Source: Sipunculus nudus (lineage: Eukaryota > Annelida > Sipuncula > Golfingiida > Sipunculidae). From it: a stretch of DNA of 64,000 bases. The translations under genes and the position numbers were made by a program. Location of the stretch: contig CM049310.1 of assembly GCA_026874595.1 (NCBI GenBank), positions 34,101,558 through 34,165,557 of the forward strand, given 5' to 3'. Numbering within the stretch: position 1 is the first letter of the stretch; each line of letters starts with the position of its first letter. Shown in pieces: positions 60,290 to 64,000 of the stretch. Under the pieces are notes generated by a model. That model searched no databases. It was given only the letters and a program-made list of their open reading frames with translations, and was not told the DNA's origin.

Positions 60290-60346
<57 letters not shown>
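60290..60346 (+). repeat. (TA)n microsatellite
   Basis: Uninterrupted TA to the right of the MITE; together with 59649-59720 it is the split target tract. Confidence 0.97.
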
Positions 60347-60348
<2 letters not shown>

Positions 60349-60422
60349 AAGGTTTTATAATACCCATACATATAATACCTGGCTACGTCCCTGAAGTAAA
60401 TATCTTAATTTTGTATAATTAC

Positions 60423-60632
60423 CAAGGAACCAGTAATTGGTATTAGGACGTTTAGAAGTTAGGGCATTCTTCACGGCTGAGAACTGCAGCTCGTCGTCGA
60501 ACCAGGCCAGGTGTCCGCCCCCATTCTGACATGACGTCTCTGCTGAGCTCTTGGTGGCGGTATTAGAACTAAATGTGAAACACTTGCCCACGTGGTGCAG
60601 ATCACAAGGCAGCTGACTACACGGGCTGCATC
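60423..60632 (-). CDS. C-type lectin domain, N-terminal exon
   Basis: Minus-strand exon of 210 bp, phase 1 at both ends. The acceptor is TTTATTCTATAG (ending 60633) and the donor is CTTG|GTAATT (60422). The peptide starts with CSPCSQLPC, then GKCFTF (the usual C-Y-x-F opening of the fold), SAETSCQNGGGHLAWF (the AxxxCxxxGGxLA signature) and ends NYWFLG, where the family has WIGL. Splicing to 53636 across a 6.8-kb intron restores a Gly codon from G and GT and continues the fold without a gap. The three extra early cysteines indicate the long-form lectin domain. The exon encoding the start codon and signal peptide should lie to the right (above 60633) but was not identified. The donor is GTAATT, weaker than consensus. 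Confidence 0.88.
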
Positions 60633-61310
60633 CTATAGAATAAATCAAATAAAAATAACGTTTTGTTTTTTTACTTAAAACCTTTATTTTCACATTTTCA
60701 CATAATTATTATATTATATAATTAAATATTTTTTATAGTGTAATATATCTTATTAATTAATGTGTTATCTGATTAGCTACGTAGAAATTACAGTATAAAA
60801 AGCGTTTATGTTGTAATCATGTTGTGATGTTTTTAAGAGATGTATGCGTCAATCCTGGGGGGGGGGGGGGGGGGGGGTTACAGACATGCATAAACTTGAT
60901 ACAGGTAACTGTTATGGGAACTAGCTAGATATTCTAATTTATGTGACCATAAACTGAATAAATAAAGACTGAAAAGCTGAAAATATAAATGAAGACCTTT
61001 ATACGCACATCGTATGAATTTTGTGAAAAGGTACATAAAAGCTTCATCTAACAGTCAATAATCATTAATCATACTATTAGTCTTCAGGAGTATAATCATG
61101 GAATTAATTAATTATATCTGTATGGTTAATATTGAAATTACTGTTATTAATCACGGTACTTAAAGGTCAGAGAAGAGAAAAGTAAAAATGAAAAAAAAAT
61201 ACCGATGAAGGATCGGAAAAAGTTTCAGATTGAAATATATTTGTCATGTTAGCTTATGATATGATGTATGAATGTATGAATTTATAAAAATAAAAAATAA
61301 AAATATTATC
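60633..61310 (-). other. Upstream lectin intron or 5' flank
   Basis: A G21 tract at 60857-60877; no signal-peptide exon recognised. Confidence 0.45.
60857..60877 (+). repeat. Poly-G tract (21 G)
   Basis: Uninterrupted G-run. Confidence 0.95.
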
Positions 61311-61440
61311 TGTCTAATAAGACCTTTCTATTAAGACCATTCTTGAGTGAACCGAAAGCATTCACATTGGTACAACTGACCCGTCTAATAAGACCACCTG
61401 TGAATTAAGACCACTTTTGGCCAGTCCAGTTGGTGAACTC
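61311..61440 (+). mobile_element. Tigger-like terminal fragment
   Basis: Four copies of an AAGACC motif occur in 110 bp: CTAATAAGACC, CTATTAAGACC, CTAATAAGACCACC, GAATTAAGACCAC. Such stacked subterminal words are usual at Tigger/pogo ends. The second end was not found, so the copy is probably truncated. Confidence 0.5.
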
Positions 61441-61901
61441 ATAATACAGGTATCACTTCATACGATCAGAGGGCCGTGAATTGACAGTTATAAATGCAGC
61501 GATCACAGACGTTGAATAAGTAGGTGTACTTTACGTATTATCAATAACACCTGTGAAGACAGAGGTCTTTCATCATGTTGGTATGAAAATATATTTGTGG
61601 TACAGGATTATTTTGCAATGAAACAAAAATGTGAATGTTTGATTTTTAGGAGAAAATATTGTTAATCGTCATGGGTAACATGATATACATCGCCTTGTTC
61701 CATAATAAATGAATGGTTCCAAATGGAGGATTCCCACACTGTTGGATTTATCAAAGGCGCCCCAGGGTTAGCTATTTTTATATCTCTGTCAGATAAATTC
61801 GACACGAGCTACAAATGCATTCCATATAAACTCAATGAACCCAGACAGCTGATAGAAGTCAAACTGATATGTTAATATACTATTTGTTAAGTAACAGCTC
61901 C
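61441..61901. other. Intergenic, no gene recognised
   Basis: Nothing supported. Confidence 0.5.
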
Positions 61902-62176
61902 ATGTAAAAACAAAAATATACTTTTTATAGCCTATTTTATATTACTTGCGGTCACGTTCGCGTTGTATATTTCTTTTGTCCGGTATAAACGCTTGTAAGA
62001 CAACACATATAAAGGGAAATTATTCGTCCGGTTGAAACTATGTAAAAACAAAAATATACTTTTTATAGCCTATTTTATATTACTTGCGGTTACGTTCGCG
62101 ACGTATATTTCTTTTGTCCGGTATAAACGCTTGTAAGACAACACATAAAGGGAAATTATTCGTCCGGTTGAAACTA
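61902..62176 (+). repeat. 138-bp tandem duplication
   Basis: Copy 1 is 61902-62039 and copy 2 is 62040 to about 62176, both beginning ATGTAAAAACAAAAATATAC and ending GGTTGAAACTA. They differ by a few substitutions and a 2-bp deletion. Confidence 0.97.
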
Positions 62177-64000
62177 ATAAAGAACCTGTGTATGATTTCG
62201 CATAACGTAATTAACACGTGGCGTAATTAATGAACTGTCGTTATTAATGTTTGAATTTAAAAACGAAAACACTTGGAAGACATTTGTAAACTTTTTATGT
62301 GGAAACAGACTGCACGAGTAGGGTCTTTGTTATATATTGATTGTTTGATTGTATGCGTAGATAGTGAGCATAACATAATTAACTGTTCAAATCAGGAATG
62401 TAAAATTTTCCAAATCCACTTCCTCCTATCAAAATAAATTGATTACATTGAAAACTAATGTCTACAAATTTAAACCATGTAATGTCTTATATATTTGCAA
62501 CAGCTCTGAACCCTGACAGGATGTTTATTTTTATCTTTTGTTTCATTCCATGTTCTATAACGTAATCAACAAGGATTCACTGGACAAAGAATCATAGGCC
62601 AGGTCCAAAAGTTTTTCAGGTTATAAACAATTGTTGTTGTGAATATTTTATTGATCTCTGACTAATATAACATTCATCTTCATACAAGTTTTTGGGAACA
62701 GATAAATGAGAATGGAAATTATGTGTCTTATAAAACATGATAATGTCCTTCATGAACATGGTAACAGTGATTTTAGATGCCAATCCTTGGAAAAAGGGTC
62801 AACAATTGATAAATACACAAGGTTAAGCCGGTAATTTTGTTTGAGTAGACAAATCAAAAAGCTATTATTATAAAGAAACTAGAAGGAGAATCTGAGTAGA
62901 CTGAAATATGACTCGTCGTGTTTGATAAAAATCTAATATTTAAAACGTCCTGGTTTGCCTATCGATCAAGAGATGTATGTAATATTAGATGTGAAAATGT
63001 ATAATTTTTTGCGTCCTTTCAAGCTTTTAACTTTTAAAAGAGCTATTAATAAGGGTATAAGGTACATATTTATCAGAGACAGAGTACACAGATTGGAATT
63101 TTGGCCCATAAGCCTTCCCTTCCGACGAGGGAGGCTTAGCAGGGATCGTAATACTGTGAAATTTTTACCTTTCTGTATTAACACAAGTTTGCCTTTCCGC
63201 AGAAAAAATAAACTGCCTTTCAGCTGAAGATGCATCCTACCGTCGTACCAAACTTTCAGTCCCACTTCGCAAAGTGTAAACCTGATTCTGCCATCTCACA
63301 TGCCATCCCTACATGCATTCTTGTATCCAAAAAGAACTTGAGTGTTTTCAATAGTAATACTGTTATATCAGAGATGAAGACCTAAATGCCAGACAGTATG
63401 ATAGATTATATAGGAATATAATTATTATTTTATAGGAACATTTAGGAAATATAGTCAAGCCCGCTTATTGTCTTGTCGGTGGTGCATGCATAAATTATGA
63501 CATTTACCGGGATTTGACATTATGGGGTTCAACATCGATGTCTTTATGTAATATAAAAATTTTAAATAAATCGTCAATAAAAAGGAAACAGTAACGTTAA
63601 TGAATATTTTTATTGCACTACGGCATATCAAGTTACGTTTTGCGCACCTTACAATTAAAATCCTGTAAGTTTTGTGCCGCATGCCGCGATTATCTGGATT
63701 ACAGTGTTATCTTAAGACGTTAATTAGCTTAGTGACCGGGAGTGACCCGCATGCATCACTGCACTTGCCTGCCGCACATAGGTTGGAGATAACGATCGTT
63801 TGATACGCCTGACTGATTACAGGCTCCTAGCCTCGTTGATCCCCGTGTTGGTTTTTGATGTGATATTATTTGCAAACTGGTATCACTGCAAGGGGTTCAA
63901 AGCATGGGTATGACTTGAACGGGATTATGACAATATTCCATGATATTAAACGGTTAGATATAGCATTGTTTATATAAGAAATGGTTTGGGACTTCAGATT
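62177..64000. other. Intergenic or upstream lectin region, no exon recognised
   Basis: Opposed frames at 62955-63227 (plus) and 62966-63265 (minus) overlap almost completely and show no domain. No signal-peptide exon for the lectin was found. Confidence 0.45.

Noticed and set aside
63455-63682. Possible signal-peptide exon of the lectin gene
   Set aside because: Hydrophobic stretch is not near an initiator ATG and no phase-1 donor follows.
1-64000. CRISPR arrays, bacterial operons or prophage
   Set aside because: No evenly spaced identical repeats with unique spacers, no ribosome-binding sites with tandem genes; the sequence is clearly eukaryotic.

Overview
This is a eukaryotic window, about two-thirds A+T, with no operons, no rRNA genes and almost no long open reading frames. 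It looks like non-coding DNA of an invertebrate. Several features suggest a lophotrochozoan, most likely a bivalve mollusc: a split C-type lectin gene with phase-1 introns, many C-type-lectin-like, pogo/Tigger, Harbinger and Gypsy-type remnants, a tRNA-derived SINE, and families of degenerate repeats carrying stacked GTCCGTCGTCCG or GGTGGCGCCACC motifs. The taxonomic call is inference; no species-specific marker was seen.

Layout. 0-9 kb: intergenic sequence with a decayed Gypsy-like retroelement (about 1.95-2.61 kb), a 56-bp inverted-repeat pair about 1.9 kb apart (3.3/5.3 kb), poly-G tracts and an LTR-like block (7.4-8.2 kb). 9-25 kb: mostly featureless A+T-rich DNA with microsatellites, one plausible small unidentified gene on the minus strand (13.56-13.82 kb, inside a GC-elevated island with a CRE-like site upstream), a nested hairpin (15.6 kb), a SINE-like copy (18.8 kb), a direct repeat (20.9/21.5 kb) and a three-unit repeat (23.9 kb). 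25-32 kb: an intact-looking tRNA-derived SINE with a 22-bp target-site duplication, a candidate exon (27.9 kb), a 1.2-kb pogo/Tigger derivative with TA duplication and a fragment of its transposase, and an array of about eight degenerate GGTGGCGCCACC units. 32-43 kb: intergenic sequence with dispersed repeats, a diverged 0.5-kb segmental duplication, and a broken unidentified reading frame (38.8-39.2 kb). 43.98-46.30 kb: a TTAA-flanked foldback-like structure whose arms are opposed arrays of a 15-bp motif, followed by a 307-bp Harbinger-type MITE. 53.4-60.6 kb: two exons of one C-type lectin gene on the minus strand, separated by a 6.8-kb intron filled with nested repeat families and a TA-flanked MITE. 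61-64 kb: a Tigger-like terminal fragment and a 138-bp tandem duplication, otherwise nothing recognised.

How it fits together. The only gene function that can be named with confidence is the C-type lectin, a family of secreted or membrane carbohydrate-recognition proteins often used in invertebrate immunity. Its first and last exons were not found. Nearly everything else is transposon debris in different stages of decay: cut-and-paste DNA elements recognised by terminal inverted repeats plus TA, TAA or TTAA duplications, a Pol III SINE, and retroelement fragments. Nothing in the window amounts to a complete new system; the most unusual object is the TTAA-bounded foldback structure.
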